Below, piece after piece: positions 16,380 to 24,915 of a stretch of 64,000 nt of DNA. Under the pieces are notes generated by a model, which saw nothing but the letters and a program-made list of their open reading frames with translations, made no database searches and was not told the origin of the DNA. The position numbers were made by a program, and so were the translations under genes. This DNA comes from Nanosynbacter sp963524495 (GTDB lineage Bacteria; Patescibacteriota; Saccharimonadia; Saccharimonadales; Saccharimonadaceae), in assembly GCA_046846435.1 (NCBI GenBank), contig CP128407.1:372001-436000 (forward strand), in the 5' to 3' direction. Numbering within the stretch: position 1 is the stretch's first letter; the number at the start of each line of letters is the position of its first letter.

Positions 16380-16949
16380 ATGAACGCTCGCAGCATCAAG
16401 CCAGTTCGTCGCCTCATCAATATGTTTGGGGCGCTCGCTTACAGCCTGTTGATCTTCACTTATGCGGTCATCGTCGGTGCTGGGTTGCTATGGCTGGCAC
16501 GCAGTGGCTTGCTCATGCAGCTCGGTGTATCGCCAGAGACGGTCCAGCCGGCACCCACCCCACCCACCACGCCGAGCGATACGACGCCTCGTGCGGTACC
16601 GTTTATTTTGCAAGTGGTGCAGCTGGTGTTGATGTCGGTAATGACGGTGGCGGTTTTGGGTGTGGTGGTGATGCTACCGTATTGGCTGGGGCGCTGCGGC
16701 TCGTATCTATTGAAGCGCAGCATTCGATTATGTCACAGCCAAGTGACGCTGGCGACCCTATTGTTCGGCAAGATATTGGCGTGCGGCATCGGGACGGTGC
16801 CAGTGCTGATCATGGCGATGTATGATGCTAGGCAGTGGCCGATCGCGGCGGTGCTACTCGGGATGATTACGGTGGCGCTAGTCCTCTTTGCTACGCAACA
16901 CTACCTCGCCAAAAGTAGCGAGGTAATTGAAGCCAAAGATGTCTGGTAG
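16380..16949 (+). CDS. Hypothetical membrane protein
   Basis: 189 aa with about four hydrophobic segments (near residues 15-42, 72-98, 125-147 and 151-170). A Pro/Thr-rich loop (PAPTPPTTPSDTTPR, about 57-70) lies between the first two. No domain recognised. Leaderless: TAGAAT (16368-16373) ends 6 nt before the ATG. It is inserted on the opposite strand between nusG and rplK, genes that normally form one operon. Confidence 0.72.
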   Translation: MNARSIKPVRRLINMFGALAYSLLIFTYAVIVGAGLLWLARSGLLMQLGVSPETVQPAPTPPTTPSDTTPRAVPFILQVVQLVLMSVMTVAVLGVVVMLPYWLGRCGSYLLKRSIRLCHSQVTLATLLFGKILACGIGTVPVLIMAMYDARQWPIAAVLLGMITVALVLFATQHYLAKSSEVIEAKDVW

Positions 16950-16988
16950 CCTGACGGTGTGTCGCCACGCGGCCAGATGATCAGGCGG

Positions 16989-17534
16989 CTAGACTTTCTT
17001 GACCTGCAGCGCGTCCAACTCGACTGGCGTATCGCGGCCAAACATACTGACCATGACCTTGATCTTGCCCTTGATAGCGTCAATTTCTGCGATTGACCCA
17101 TCAAAGCCCTTGAACGGCCCGTCAATGATGGAGACCACTTCACCGACCGAGAAATCGATCTGATGCTTTGGCTCTTCGACGCCCATGCGCTTTTTGATTT
17201 TGGTAATTTCTTTGTCGGACACCGGTGTTGGCGTGGTGTCAGCACCAACGAAGCCAGTTACGCCCGGCGTGTTGCGGACAATGTACCAGGTCTCGTCGGT
17301 CAGCTTCATCTCGACCAGCACATAGCCCTGAAAGATCTTGGCATCGACAACCTTGCGTTTGCCGTTTTTGATCTGAATTTGCTTTTCTTTCGGCACCATG
17401 ACGTCAAAGATTTTGTCGGCCATGTCGACGCCGTTGATGCGCTGGCGGATGGATTCAGCAACCTTTTCCTCGTAGCCCGAGTAGGTGTGAATGGCGTACC
17501 ACGAGCGAGTTGAATCGTAGCGATTTGATGACAT
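16989..17534 (-). CDS. nusG: Transcription termination/antitermination protein NusG
   Basis: 181 aa. The N-terminal NGN domain (WYAIHTYSGYEEKVAESI, TWYIVRNTPGVTGFVG) binds RNA polymerase; the C-terminal KOW domain (VGEVVSIIDGPFKGFDGSI) binds Rho or S10. Directly downstream of secE with a 12-nt gap. Convergent with the 16380 membrane protein. Confidence 0.97.
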   Translation of the reverse strand: MSSNRYDSTRSWYAIHTYSGYEEKVAESIRQRINGVDMADKIFDVMVPKEKQIQIKNGKRKVVDAKIFQGYVLVEMKLTDETWYIVRNTPGVTGFVGADTTPTPVSDKEITKIKKRMGVEEPKHQIDFSVGEVVSIIDGPFKGFDGSIAEIDAIKGKIKVMVSMFGRDTPVELDALQVKKV

Positions 17535-17546
17535 AAATTCCCTTTC

Positions 17547-17933
17547 CTATTTCAAAATTTGATTAAAGCCCCAGTTAAAGCCGGCGTCAAGCAGCAATAT
17601 CAGCACCACGAATATCAACGTAAATACCAGCACTGCCGCCGTCATGCTCCAGGTTGCTGAGCGAGTTGGCCAGCGCACCAGCTTGAGCTCCTGCCACGCG
17701 CCCTTGAAATAACCAACGTCGCCTGATTTTTTCAATGATTTTTTGGCCGTAGTTTTTGGCTGTTTTGGCGACGAGCCGGTCGCTGTTACCGTTTTTTTGG
17801 TGGTCTCACTGGTGGTTTTTTTGGTGGGTGCGGTTGCTTTTGGTTTACTTGGTGACGGCTGCTTCGTCCCCTCATCTTTCGCGGTGATGCGGCGAACCCT
17901 CGTCTTTGATTCTGCTGCGTTTTTTTGAGCCAT
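17547..17933 (-). CDS. secE: Preprotein translocase subunit SecE
   Basis: 128 aa from the ATG at 17933, preceded by GGGAGA. The C-terminal half is classical SecE: amphipathic YFKGAWQELKLVRWPTRS, then one TM segment of about 25 residues. The first 65 residues form a Lys/Thr/Pro/Ser-rich low-complexity extension with no hydrophobic stretch, probably cytoplasmic and disordered. SecE clamps SecY. It forms an operon with nusG. Confidence 0.93.
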   Translation of the reverse strand: MAQKNAAESKTRVRRITAKDEGTKQPSPSKPKATAPTKKTTSETTKKTVTATGSSPKQPKTTAKKSLKKSGDVGYFKGAWQELKLVRWPTRSATWSMTAAVLVFTLIFVVLILLLDAGFNWGFNQILK

Positions 17934-17951
17934 AGTTTCTCCCAATTTAAA

Positions 17952-17971
17952 AGTCTGCTTCTTAGCAGACT
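17952..17971 (-). promoter_or_regulatory. Hairpin at the 5' end of the secE-nusG mRNA
   Basis: A perfect 8-bp stem, AGTCTGCT/AGCAGACT with a 4-nt loop, begins about 3 nt after the start predicted from the TACAAT box at 17981-17986. TTTT follows, so it could be a weak attenuator; a 5'-protecting hairpin is equally possible. The secE Shine-Dalgarno site lies just after it. Confidence 0.6.
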
Positions 17972-18017
17972 GTCAAGTCTATTGTAGCGTGTCCGAGGCG
18001 CGATTGCAAGGGCGGAC

Positions 18018-19148
18018 TCATGCGGACGTGTTCGGATCAGTTAGCTCAAAGCTAAACGTCGAACCATGGTTGAGTCGGCTTTTAACAGAGATGGTACAGC
18101 CGAGCTTGTGTGCCAACTTGTCCGCAACGTATAGTCCGATGCCGGTGCCGCTGGTCTCGCGGGTACGATAATCCTCGGCTCGGTAAAACCGCTGGAAAAT
18201 CTTTTTCTGGTCAGTCTTGCCGATGCCTATCCCGGTATCAATCACCGCAAACTGCACCACGCCATTACGCCGATGCATTCGCAGCGTTACCCCGCCATGA
18301 GGCGTGTATTTGATGGCATTGATGATGAAGTTTTGCAGTAGCTCGGTCAAGTATAGCCGTGAAGCTGTGATCACGCCAATCTGCGCACTCACGTCGAGGT
18401 CAAACCGCAACCCCTTCTCGGCCGCTCGCGGTGCAAACTCGCCATGTAATGTGCCCGCCAACTCCATCAAATCAATCGTCTCTGTCTCGTCCGCTGCTCC
18501 ACGCTCAGCGCGTGATAAGGTGCTAAGGTCATTGATCATTTTGGCGAGGAATATCACTTGATCATGCGCCGCTACTAATGCTTCATGTACCTTTTGGGTG
18601 TAGCCTTTTTCGGCGAGCAGCCGAGCATTATCAAGCGCCCCCTCGGCGATCGCCACCGGTGTGCGCAGTTCGTGGCTAATGACGCTGATGAATTCATCAC
18701 GCTCCTCTTCGAGGCTTTTTATCTTGGTGACGTCACGCAGAATCAACACGTAGCCATCAGTGCTGGAACTGCCGCCCAAAATCGGCGCAAAGGTCGCCTC
18801 CAGTCGCAAATGATCGCCATCGCTGAGCGGCATGATCAGGTCGTCACGGGTGCGGATTGACGGTGATTTACTAAGCTCCTCAAACACGTCGATCGGTGTA
18901 CCGCTGAGCGTCTGCAATTGAAATGTCTCGCTAATGTGATGACCGTGCAGCGTGGCATTAGTATCCAGTAGGCCGATCATCGCCGCATTATAAATCGTAA
19001 TAACGCCGTGAGCATCGGTACTCAGCACCGCGTCAGTCAAGCTGTTTACCAATGTCATCATCTGGCTATGTTCTGGCGCGGCATCCATGTTCTCATGTGC
19101 ATGCTGCTGGCTGCGCCTTGTGCGCCACGTGCCCATCCCTTGTTTCAT
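18018..19148 (-). CDS. PAS-domain sensor histidine kinase, cytosolic
   Basis: 376 aa. A PAS domain (about 28-145, ending VLILRDVTKIKSLEEE) leads into HisKA with the phospho-acceptor H159 in FISVISHELRTPV, then HATPase_c with N box (LLQNFIINAIKYTP), DTGIGIG, FQRFYR and GTGIGLYVA. No membrane segment or signal peptide, so it senses something internal or works through partners. No response regulator lies nearby. TATACT ends 7 nt before the ATG. Confidence 0.93.
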   Translation of the reverse strand: MKQGMGTWRTRRSQQHAHENMDAAPEHSQMMTLVNSLTDAVLSTDAHGVITIYNAAMIGLLDTNATLHGHHISETFQLQTLSGTPIDVFEELSKSPSIRTRDDLIMPLSDGDHLRLEATFAPILGGSSSTDGYVLILRDVTKIKSLEEERDEFISVISHELRTPVAIAEGALDNARLLAEKGYTQKVHEALVAAHDQVIFLAKMINDLSTLSRAERGAADETETIDLMELAGTLHGEFAPRAAEKGLRFDLDVSAQIGVITASRLYLTELLQNFIINAIKYTPHGGVTLRMHRRNGVVQFAVIDTGIGIGKTDQKKIFQRFYRAEDYRTRETSGTGIGLYVADKLAHKLGCTISVKSRLNHGSTFSFELTDPNTSA

Positions 19149-19168
19149 ATGACTTAGTATAGCACATG

Positions 19169-19867
19169 CTACACGTGCGGTGTATGGTTTTTCAGTGCTG
19201 CTCGGTGCATTTTGTAGGCTGGGTCGATAGCTGCGACCTCTCGCCAGAAGGCGTCAGAGTGATTCATCTGGCGGGTGTGAGCTAGTTCGTGAATCAATAC
19301 ATAATCAAGCAGTTCAAACGGCAGGTTCATCAGCGCGATATTCAGGCTAATTGTACCGCGCGACGAGCAGCTACCCCAGCGGCTCGAGGCGTGCGTCAGC
19401 TTGACGGCTTGATAGGAAAAGCCATGTTCCTCGGCCAGGAACTTCAGCCGCCGTGGCAGGTAACTTTTGGCTTCTTTGCGTAGCGCTGTGATGATGACTT
19501 CACGAATGCGCTGCTGGATGGCTGGAGTAGCAACGTCGGTGCCGGGCGGCAGCTTGACAAGGATGCGGGTACCGGAGCGCTTGATGATGGGTTCGGTGAG
19601 CGCGGGCTGGGTCTCGATGATCAGGTGATGACTTTTACCAATTGATCGGTCGTGCGTGTAGTAGTGACCTTGTTGGTGCTGGCTCAGGAGCTCGCGAATA
19701 CGCGGCCGGGATGACTTGATAAGCATTTTTGCTGCGAGCAGCGGTGCGTACGTCGGCAGGCTGATCCGCAGCTGCCCGTTTGGCGCGACTTTTAGTGACA
19801 CCTGACGTGCCAAGTGCGAGCGCCTCACCGTGATTTCGCCAAATTCAGCGTCGGTAATGGTTGGCAT
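19169..19867 (-). CDS. YgjP-like metallopeptidase domain protein (DUF45)
   Basis: 232 aa. The C-terminal half carries the zinc-protease motif LIHELAHTRQMNHSDAFW (HExxH plus a third ligand region), preceded by SSRWGSCSSRGTISLN, the usual YgjP/SprT-like lead-in. The N-terminal half is beta-rich. Substrates of this family are poorly known. It lies 9 nt after the P-loop kinase gene, likely cotranscribed. Confidence 0.88.
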   Translation of the reverse strand: MPTITDAEFGEITVRRSHLARQVSLKVAPNGQLRISLPTYAPLLAAKMLIKSSRPRIRELLSQHQQGHYYTHDRSIGKSHHLIIETQPALTEPIIKRSGTRILVKLPPGTDVATPAIQQRIREVIITALRKEAKSYLPRRLKFLAEEHGFSYQAVKLTHASSRWGSCSSRGTISLNIALMNLPFELLDYVLIHELAHTRQMNHSDAFWREVAAIDPAYKMHRAALKNHTPHV

Positions 19868-19876
19868 GTATAGCTC

Positions 19877-20470
19877 CTAGCTGATGCGAACGCGGCTGAG
19901 TACCGGACGTTGCGGACGGCGCTTGGGAGTATCAACCTGGGCAGCCTGCGGTTGGGTCGGAGCGGCTGTAGTATTCGGGCGCACGTCGGCCAGCCGCTTG
20001 AGCAAGGTGCGCGCTTGGGTGTTATAGGTGTGACGACCACTGATGACGACGCATGGCTCGCTGGGGTGCGGCGATGAGAATTGTTTGATCTTGGCGTCAA
20101 ACGTTGCTTCATCGTTATCATTTGCTTTGAGCCAGCGCATCTTGGCGGTCGCTAGGTCAGTCTGTACCCAGACAAAGAGAATCTTATAGCCAGCAGCGCG
20201 GGCTGTCTTGGCGAGCTCAACCCGCCAGGCTCGCTTCTCCGTTGCTCCTTCAAATACGATGGTTTGATGGGTCTTCATCAATTCCTTGAGCAGAGTGCCG
20301 CTCGCATAATTAACGGCCGCCTCATCATCGGATAATGCCGCTAAGATACCAGAGTCCAAATGCGGCGCATGAAACATCTCAGAAAACTCAGCCGCGAATT
20401 GCGACTTGCCCGCCCCCGGCACGCCCACCATGGCAATGATGTGAGGAGAAGAAAGTTGCAAAGGTTTCAT
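19877..20470 (-). CDS. P-loop ATPase/kinase, AAA_33 or zeta-like
   Basis: 197 aa. Walker A GVPGAGKS stands near residue 16; later come TIVFEGATEKRAWRVEL and FVWVQTDLATAKMRW, as in small-molecule, tRNA or polynucleotide kinases of the AAA_33 group. A basic tail ends the protein. Substrate unknown and no antitoxin partner seen. The start at 20470 is chosen because TATACT (20478-20483) ends 7 nt before it; a longer frame begins inside the upstream terminator. Confidence 0.8.
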   Translation of the reverse strand: MKPLQLSSPHIIAMVGVPGAGKSQFAAEFSEMFHAPHLDSGILAALSDDEAAVNYASGTLLKELMKTHQTIVFEGATEKRAWRVELAKTARAAGYKILFVWVQTDLATAKMRWLKANDNDEATFDAKIKQFSSPHPSEPCVVISGRHTYNTQARTLLKRLADVRPNTTAAPTQPQAAQVDTPKRRPQRPVLSRVRIS

Positions 20471-20485
20471 ATATGTTAGTATACA

Positions 20486-20514
20486 CAAAAAATCCCCCTT
20501 ATCCAAGGGGGATT
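20486..20514 (-). terminator. Intrinsic terminator after the LPxTG protein gene
   Basis: A 10-bp stem, AATCCCCCTT/AAGGGGGATT, with a 4-nt loop and TTTTTT tail on the minus strand. The tail runs straight into the TATACT box of the following gene, so terminator and next promoter nearly overlap. Confidence 0.9.
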
Positions 20515-20565
20515 CTCGTCTGAAACCTCGCGCTTCAGAATTAGATTCTCGGAGCGGTCAGTCTC

Positions 20566-22101
20566 TTACAGGTGGCGTCGGCTAGCGACGTATGCTAGAG
20601 CTGAGGTAACCAGTGCACCGAGGCCCAGACCACCGAGTACCATGTCGGTCATACCAGTTCGTGGTAGTGCGGTTGGTGTTGGTGGGGTTGGGGTGGTTGG
20701 CTTTGGATTACACTCTTCACTGTCGATACCGACGAACCGCTTAGTGTCTTCGGCTTCTTTCTTGGTAACTTCGCGGATTGTCTTGGTAGTGACGTCACAG
20801 ACCTTGATCTTTTCACATTTACTCAGATCAGTGGTGTATGGTGGCGTGTTCTCTTTGCCCTTTTCGACTTTCTCGATGACGCCAGTTTGGACGTTGCAGG
20901 CCTCGACTTTTTCTGGTACATCGACGGTTGCGTTGTCACAGCCATCTTTGTCGCCAGGAATCTCTGGGGTGTCAACGCAGGCGGTGTTGACGACTTTACC
21001 GGTAACTTGTTCTTTGATGGTTGCCGTGATGGTAAAGGTCTTTGAGGCACCCTTCTTGAGCTCAGGGATTGTTGTCTTCCAAGTATTGTTCTGGATGGTG
21101 CCCTCAGATGCCCTCAGGAAGGTGACGCCTTGTGGCGCATTGTCAGTGACAACAGCGTTCTTTAGGTCAACGTTGCCGGTGTTGGTGACGGTTACCTGGT
21201 ATGGGAATTCGTTGCCAACTTGGACGGTCTTGTGCTTGACGCCATCGACCTTTTTCTCAATTTTGATGCCAGGGTTAGCCTTTGGCGTTTCTGGCTGGAT
21301 GGTGAACTGCTTGACACAGTCGTTGCTGGTGCGATCACCAAGGCTGGTTGTGACCTTGACGCGAGCGGTGTAAGTGCCCGCTTCCTTGATGGTAGCGCTG
21401 GTCTCGCTGGTCAGCGCTGAAGTAGTGTTGCTGCGTGAGAAGACTTCCTTGCCTGAAGCATCGGTGATACTAAAGGTGTACGACTTGACAGTTGCGCCAT
21501 TCTCGACTGTTGCGTGAGCCTTTAGGGCGACCGTGTTAGTCTGGCGATTAATAACTGGCTGGTCAAGTGCTTTACAAGTAGCCACTGGCTGTGGTTTCGG
21601 TTTTGGTGGTACGACAACGTTGGTGGCGACAACTGGGTTACCACATGGTGTCATGATGGCGAACTTAAAGCGACCCTGTTCATCAAGCCGAATGAAAGCT
21701 TGCTGTGCACTGCTCATGCGGCTGGCTGGAACGACCTTAGCATTGGTGCCTGAGATCGGTGTACCACCGCTAATATTACGGATGGCTGTCCGGGCGTTGG
21801 TGGCGACAACGGTGCCGTTATCGAGGCGAACCTCGCCGTTACGGTAGACTGCACCATTAACGTAGTTGCCGCTCAGCATCTCGTAGGAAATACCGAACGC
21901 ACCATAAATTGTTGATACGCCTTTGTTGAAATATCGTTCGCGCATCTCTTGTACCGACATGGTACCACAATACACCACGGCGTACTTGTCACAGTCGCGG
22001 GTATTGTCAATTGTTTCTGCGTTGGCGTAGTAGACCAGTCCTGCCCCGAAAGCAGCGACCAGCGACAGCGCCACGATCTTAAGCTTTGTACTTAATTTCA
22101 T
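20566..22101 (-). CDS. LPxTG cell-wall-anchored surface protein with DUF11-type repeat
   Basis: 511 aa. A signal peptide (LKIVALSLVAAFGAGLVYYANA) is followed by an N-terminal domain with paired Cys, an Ig-like segment, a DUF11-like domain (FPYQVTVTNTGNVDLKNAVV, roughly 290-410) and a Cys-containing region. The Pro/Thr linker ends in LPRTG at about 479-483, then one TM helix and the basic RRHL tail: a complete sortase signal. The start at 22101 has GAGGAGG at proper spacing. Probably an exposed structural or host-contact protein. No sortase gene in the window. Confidence 0.88.
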   Translation of the reverse strand: MKLSTKLKIVALSLVAAFGAGLVYYANAETIDNTRDCDKYAVVYCGTMSVQEMRERYFNKGVSTIYGAFGISYEMLSGNYVNGAVYRNGEVRLDNGTVVATNARTAIRNISGGTPISGTNAKVVPASRMSSAQQAFIRLDEQGRFKFAIMTPCGNPVVATNVVVPPKPKPQPVATCKALDQPVINRQTNTVALKAHATVENGATVKSYTFSITDASGKEVFSRSNTTSALTSETSATIKEAGTYTARVKVTTSLGDRTSNDCVKQFTIQPETPKANPGIKIEKKVDGVKHKTVQVGNEFPYQVTVTNTGNVDLKNAVVTDNAPQGVTFLRASEGTIQNNTWKTTIPELKKGASKTFTITATIKEQVTGKVVNTACVDTPEIPGDKDGCDNATVDVPEKVEACNVQTGVIEKVEKGKENTPPYTTDLSKCEKIKVCDVTTKTIREVTKKEAEDTKRFVGIDSEECNPKPTTPTPPTPTALPRTGMTDMVLGGLGLGALVTSALAYVASRRHL

Positions 22102-22222
22102 AACATCCTCCTCACTGGTTGTTTCCCCAATATTATCACACAAGCATTATTTTGTCAATAACTTATATCATATTTTTTCAAAATGGTTAGTTTGGGTTGG
22201 TTTGCAGAATATCTTTTTCTGG

Positions 22223-22228
22223 TATAAT
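22223..22228 (+). promoter_or_regulatory. -10 box of tRNA-Trp
   Basis: TATAAT preceded by TGG, 30 nt before the first base of the mature tRNA. The transcribed leader can form a short GCTAACCCGTTAGC stem-loop. Confidence 0.6.
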
Positions 22229-22257
22229 AGATGAGCTAACCCGTTAGCACGGGGTGT

Positions 22258-22332
22258 AGGGGCATAGTTCATCGGCTAGAATGGCGGTCTCCAAAACCGC
22301 AGAGGTAGGTTCGATTCCTACTGCCCCTGCCA
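22258..22332 (+). tRNA. trnW: tRNA-Trp (CCA anticodon)
   Basis: Acceptor AGGGGCA pairs with TGCCCCT; D arm, anticodon stem GCGGT/ACCGC with loop CTCCAAA (anticodon CCA), and T arm with GTTCGATTC are all present. The 3' CCA is encoded (22330-22332). Confidence 0.97.
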
Positions 22333-22346
22333 CAATTTATGGCGTG

Positions 22347-22370
22347 ACGACTTGATGAAAGTCGTTTTTT
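22347..22370 (+). terminator. Terminator after tRNA-Trp
   Basis: ACGACTT (22347-22353) pairs with AAGTCGT (22359-22365), loop GATGA, followed by a run of six T. It lies 14 nt past the tRNA. The next 125 bases up to the glycosyltransferase gene hold only its TATACT box near 22480. Confidence 0.85.
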
Positions 22371-22495
22371 AATGGCTTGCTGTAGAATTGACGGTGCATA
22401 TCAATTCGTCTCTTGTGAAAATAATGCCTTGATCTCGTGAAAAATTGCCAGATACGCTTGAAAAAGCATAAGCGGCGGTCTATACTGGGAATAAG

Positions 22496-23707
22496 ATGAG
22501 AATTTTGATGCTAGGGTGGGAGCTTCCTCCGCACAATTGTGGCGGCCTTGGTGTGGCGTGTTACCAGATGTCAAAGGCGCTGGCAGCGCATGGTATTACT
22601 ATTGATTTTGTCGTGCCCTACTCGGCGGCGCATCCGAATATTACTCATATGAACATTCACGCGGCCTCGCCGCTACCGCCGGGTTATCATGATCTCGGGG
22701 CGTATGATCACGGGGTCGCACCAGAAGTCGAGGATACGGATGGGCACGAACTTGAACCGATGCGTCGGTTGCAGCGCCGCTATGGCAAGTTTGTCAGGCA
22801 GTTCGCTCGGATGTATCCACCGGACGCCATTCATGCTCACGACTGGCTGACGATGGAGGCCGGCGTGATCGCCAAGGAGGTGTCGGGTGCTCCGTTGATT
22901 GTTCATGTGCATGCTACTGAGTTTGATCGCTCGGGTGAGCATTCGGGTAATCCCTTGGTGCATGAGATTGAACAGCAGGGGCTGATGATGGCAGATCGAA
23001 TTATCGCGGTTAGCCGTATCACCAAGGATATGATTGTCAAGAATTATCACATCCCGCCAGATAAGGTTGAGGTGGTGTATAATGCGATTGACCTTGTTGA
23101 TCTGCCGCCACATGAGTACGACACGGCGACATACAAATACCTCGAGGATCTCAAGACCGATGGTTATACCATCGTTGGTGCGTTGACACGGCTGACGGTG
23201 CAGAAAGGACTGACCTATTTTGTGCGGACAGCGGCCAGAGCGCTAGAGCGCTACGACAAGATCGTATTTTTGCTATCGGGCGATGGCGAGCAGCGGGATG
23301 AATTGGTAGCCTTAGCCGCGCGGCTGGGTGTGAGCGACCGGGTGATTTTTACCGGCTTTGTTCGCGGCAAGCAGTGGCGCGATGCCTACTACCTGATCAA
23401 TATATTTATCATGAGTTCGGTGTCAGAACCGTTTGGGCTGACGGCGCTGGAGGCGGCACATCATGATACGGCGCTGCTCATCAGTAAGCAGTCGGGTGTT
23501 GGCGAGGTACTCCATAACATCATGCGGTTTGATTACTGGGATGTTGATAAGCTGGCGGATGAGATCGTCAATATTGCGCGCTCGCCAGGCTTGCAATCGG
23601 CATTAAAGCGTAATGTCAAGGATGAATACGCTCGGCTGTCGTGGCGGGATGCAGCCGAGCGGTGTGTCGCGCTGTATCAAGCGTCGGCTGAAAGGAGGTG
23701 GGCATGA
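22496..23707 (+). CDS. Glycosyltransferase family 4, glycogen/starch synthase-like
   Basis: 403 aa, GT-B fold. The N-terminus MLGWELPPHNCGGLGVACY has the GGLG loop of ADP/UDP-glucose-dependent glycogen synthases. The C-terminal donor domain has LTRLTVQKGL, FTGFVRGKQW and SSVSEPFGLTALEAAHH with the catalytic E-x7-E pair. First gene of a three-gene cluster (4-nt and 1-nt overlaps) with GH57 and GH15-like hydrolases, so a role in alpha-glucan synthesis is likely. A TATACT box lies 9 nt before the start. Confidence 0.9.
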   Translation: MRILMLGWELPPHNCGGLGVACYQMSKALAAHGITIDFVVPYSAAHPNITHMNIHAASPLPPGYHDLGAYDHGVAPEVEDTDGHELEPMRRLQRRYGKFVRQFARMYPPDAIHAHDWLTMEAGVIAKEVSGAPLIVHVHATEFDRSGEHSGNPLVHEIEQQGLMMADRIIAVSRITKDMIVKNYHIPPDKVEVVYNAIDLVDLPPHEYDTATYKYLEDLKTDGYTIVGALTRLTVQKGLTYFVRTAARALERYDKIVFLLSGDGEQRDELVALAARLGVSDRVIFTGFVRGKQWRDAYYLINIFIMSSVSEPFGLTALEAAHHDTALLISKQSGVGEVLHNIMRFDYWDVDKLADEIVNIARSPGLQSALKRNVKDEYARLSWRDAAERCVALYQASAERRWA

Positions 23708-24915
23708 GCCGAGGTATCACCCTCTATCTTCACGTGCATCAGCCATGGCGGGTGCGGCGGTATAGTATTTTTGATGTGGCGACGCGGCATGATTATTTCG
23801 AGACGAATGATCCAGCCCAAAACAACGAGTTAATTTTTCACAAAGTTGCCGAGAAGTCATATCTACGGATGAATGCTCTATTGGAGGAGCTGCTCAGGCG
23901 GCATCATGATTTCAAGTTGTCGCTGAGCATCAGTGGTGTATTCCTCGAGCAAGCGGAGCACTTTAACCCAGCGGTGATCGAGAGCTTTAAGCGGCTGGTT
24001 GCCACTGGTAAGGTCGAATTGGTATCAAGCCCCTATTATCACAGCCTGGCGTTCTTTTATTCGCGACCCGAGTTTGAGGAGCAAATTCGCCGTCACCAAC
24101 AGAAGTTGCGCCAGCTGTTTGGTGTCGAGACCAAGGTGCTCGCAAATACCGAACTGGCGTACAATGACGACCTCGCTAAGTGGGCGGAGAACGCTGGTTT
24201 TAGCGGTGTGCTGGCCGAAGGTTGGGATGATGTGCTGGAGTGGCGCAGTCCGAATTATGTGTATCGGCCGGTTGGTACGGACAGGATTGGGCTGCTGCTC
24301 AAGAACTATCGTCTGAGCGACGATATCGCCTTTCGGTTTAGTAATCGGTCGTGGGCGGGTTGGCCGCTGACGGCAGAAAAATATCGGACGTGGCTGATGG
24401 AGGCGACGGCCGAGGCGCCGCTGGTTAATTTGTTCATGGATTATGAAACCTTTGGCGAGCATCAGTGGTCGGATAGCGGTATTTTTAGCTTTTTTGATCA
24501 GTTTGTTGCTTCGTGGCTTGGGGTTAGTGGTAATACCTTTTATACGGTGTCTGAAGCGTTGGCGGCGCATCAGCCGGTTGGCGAGATCAGCATGCCAGAG
24601 ACGGTGACTTGGGCGGATAGTGAGCGTGATTTGACAGCGTGGAATGGCAATGACTTGCAGAAGGAGGCGCTGCGGTATCTGTATGAACTGGAGGCTGATG
24701 TACTGAGAAGCGGCGATGAGCAGCTGATCGCCGATTGGCGGCGACTGCAGTCGTCTGATCATTTCTATTATATGTGCACCAAGTGGTTTACTGATGGTGA
24801 CGTCCACGCCTATTTCAGCCCGTATGATTCGCCGTACGAGGCCTTCCTCTATTATGTTAACGCAATTCGCGATGTGCGCTGGCGGCTGAGCGCGCATCGG
24901 TATGAGAGGTTTTGA
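23704..24915 (+). CDS. Glycoside hydrolase family 57 (alpha-amylase/glucanotransferase type)
   Basis: 404 aa. GH57 regions are visible: YLHVHQPWR (His region 1), the nucleophile region LANTELAYN with Glu, EGWDDVL, and the acid region FMDYETFGEHQW. It would cleave or rearrange alpha-1,4-glucans in the cytoplasm, as no signal peptide is present. ATG at 23704 is chosen: AAAGGAGG precedes it by 5 nt and it overlaps the upstream TGA by 4 nt. Confidence 0.9.
   Translation: MSRGITLYLHVHQPWRVRRYSIFDVATRHDYFETNDPAQNNELIFHKVAEKSYLRMNALLEELLRRHHDFKLSLSISGVFLEQAEHFNPAVIESFKRLVATGKVELVSSPYYHSLAFFYSRPEFEEQIRRHQQKLRQLFGVETKVLANTELAYNDDLAKWAENAGFSGVLAEGWDDVLEWRSPNYVYRPVGTDRIGLLLKNYRLSDDIAFRFSNRSWAGWPLTAEKYRTWLMEATAEAPLVNLFMDYETFGEHQWSDSGIFSFFDQFVASWLGVSGNTFYTVSEALAAHQPVGEISMPETVTWADSERDLTAWNGNDLQKEALRYLYELEADVLRSGDEQLIADWRRLQSSDHFYYMCTKWFTDGDVHAYFSPYDSPYEAFLYYVNAIRDVRWRLSAHRYERF

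Noticed and set aside
20642..21373. 243-codon plus-strand frame antisense to the LPxTG protein
   Set aside because: Val/Ser/Thr-rich translation typical of an antisense frame; no promoter or ribosome site.
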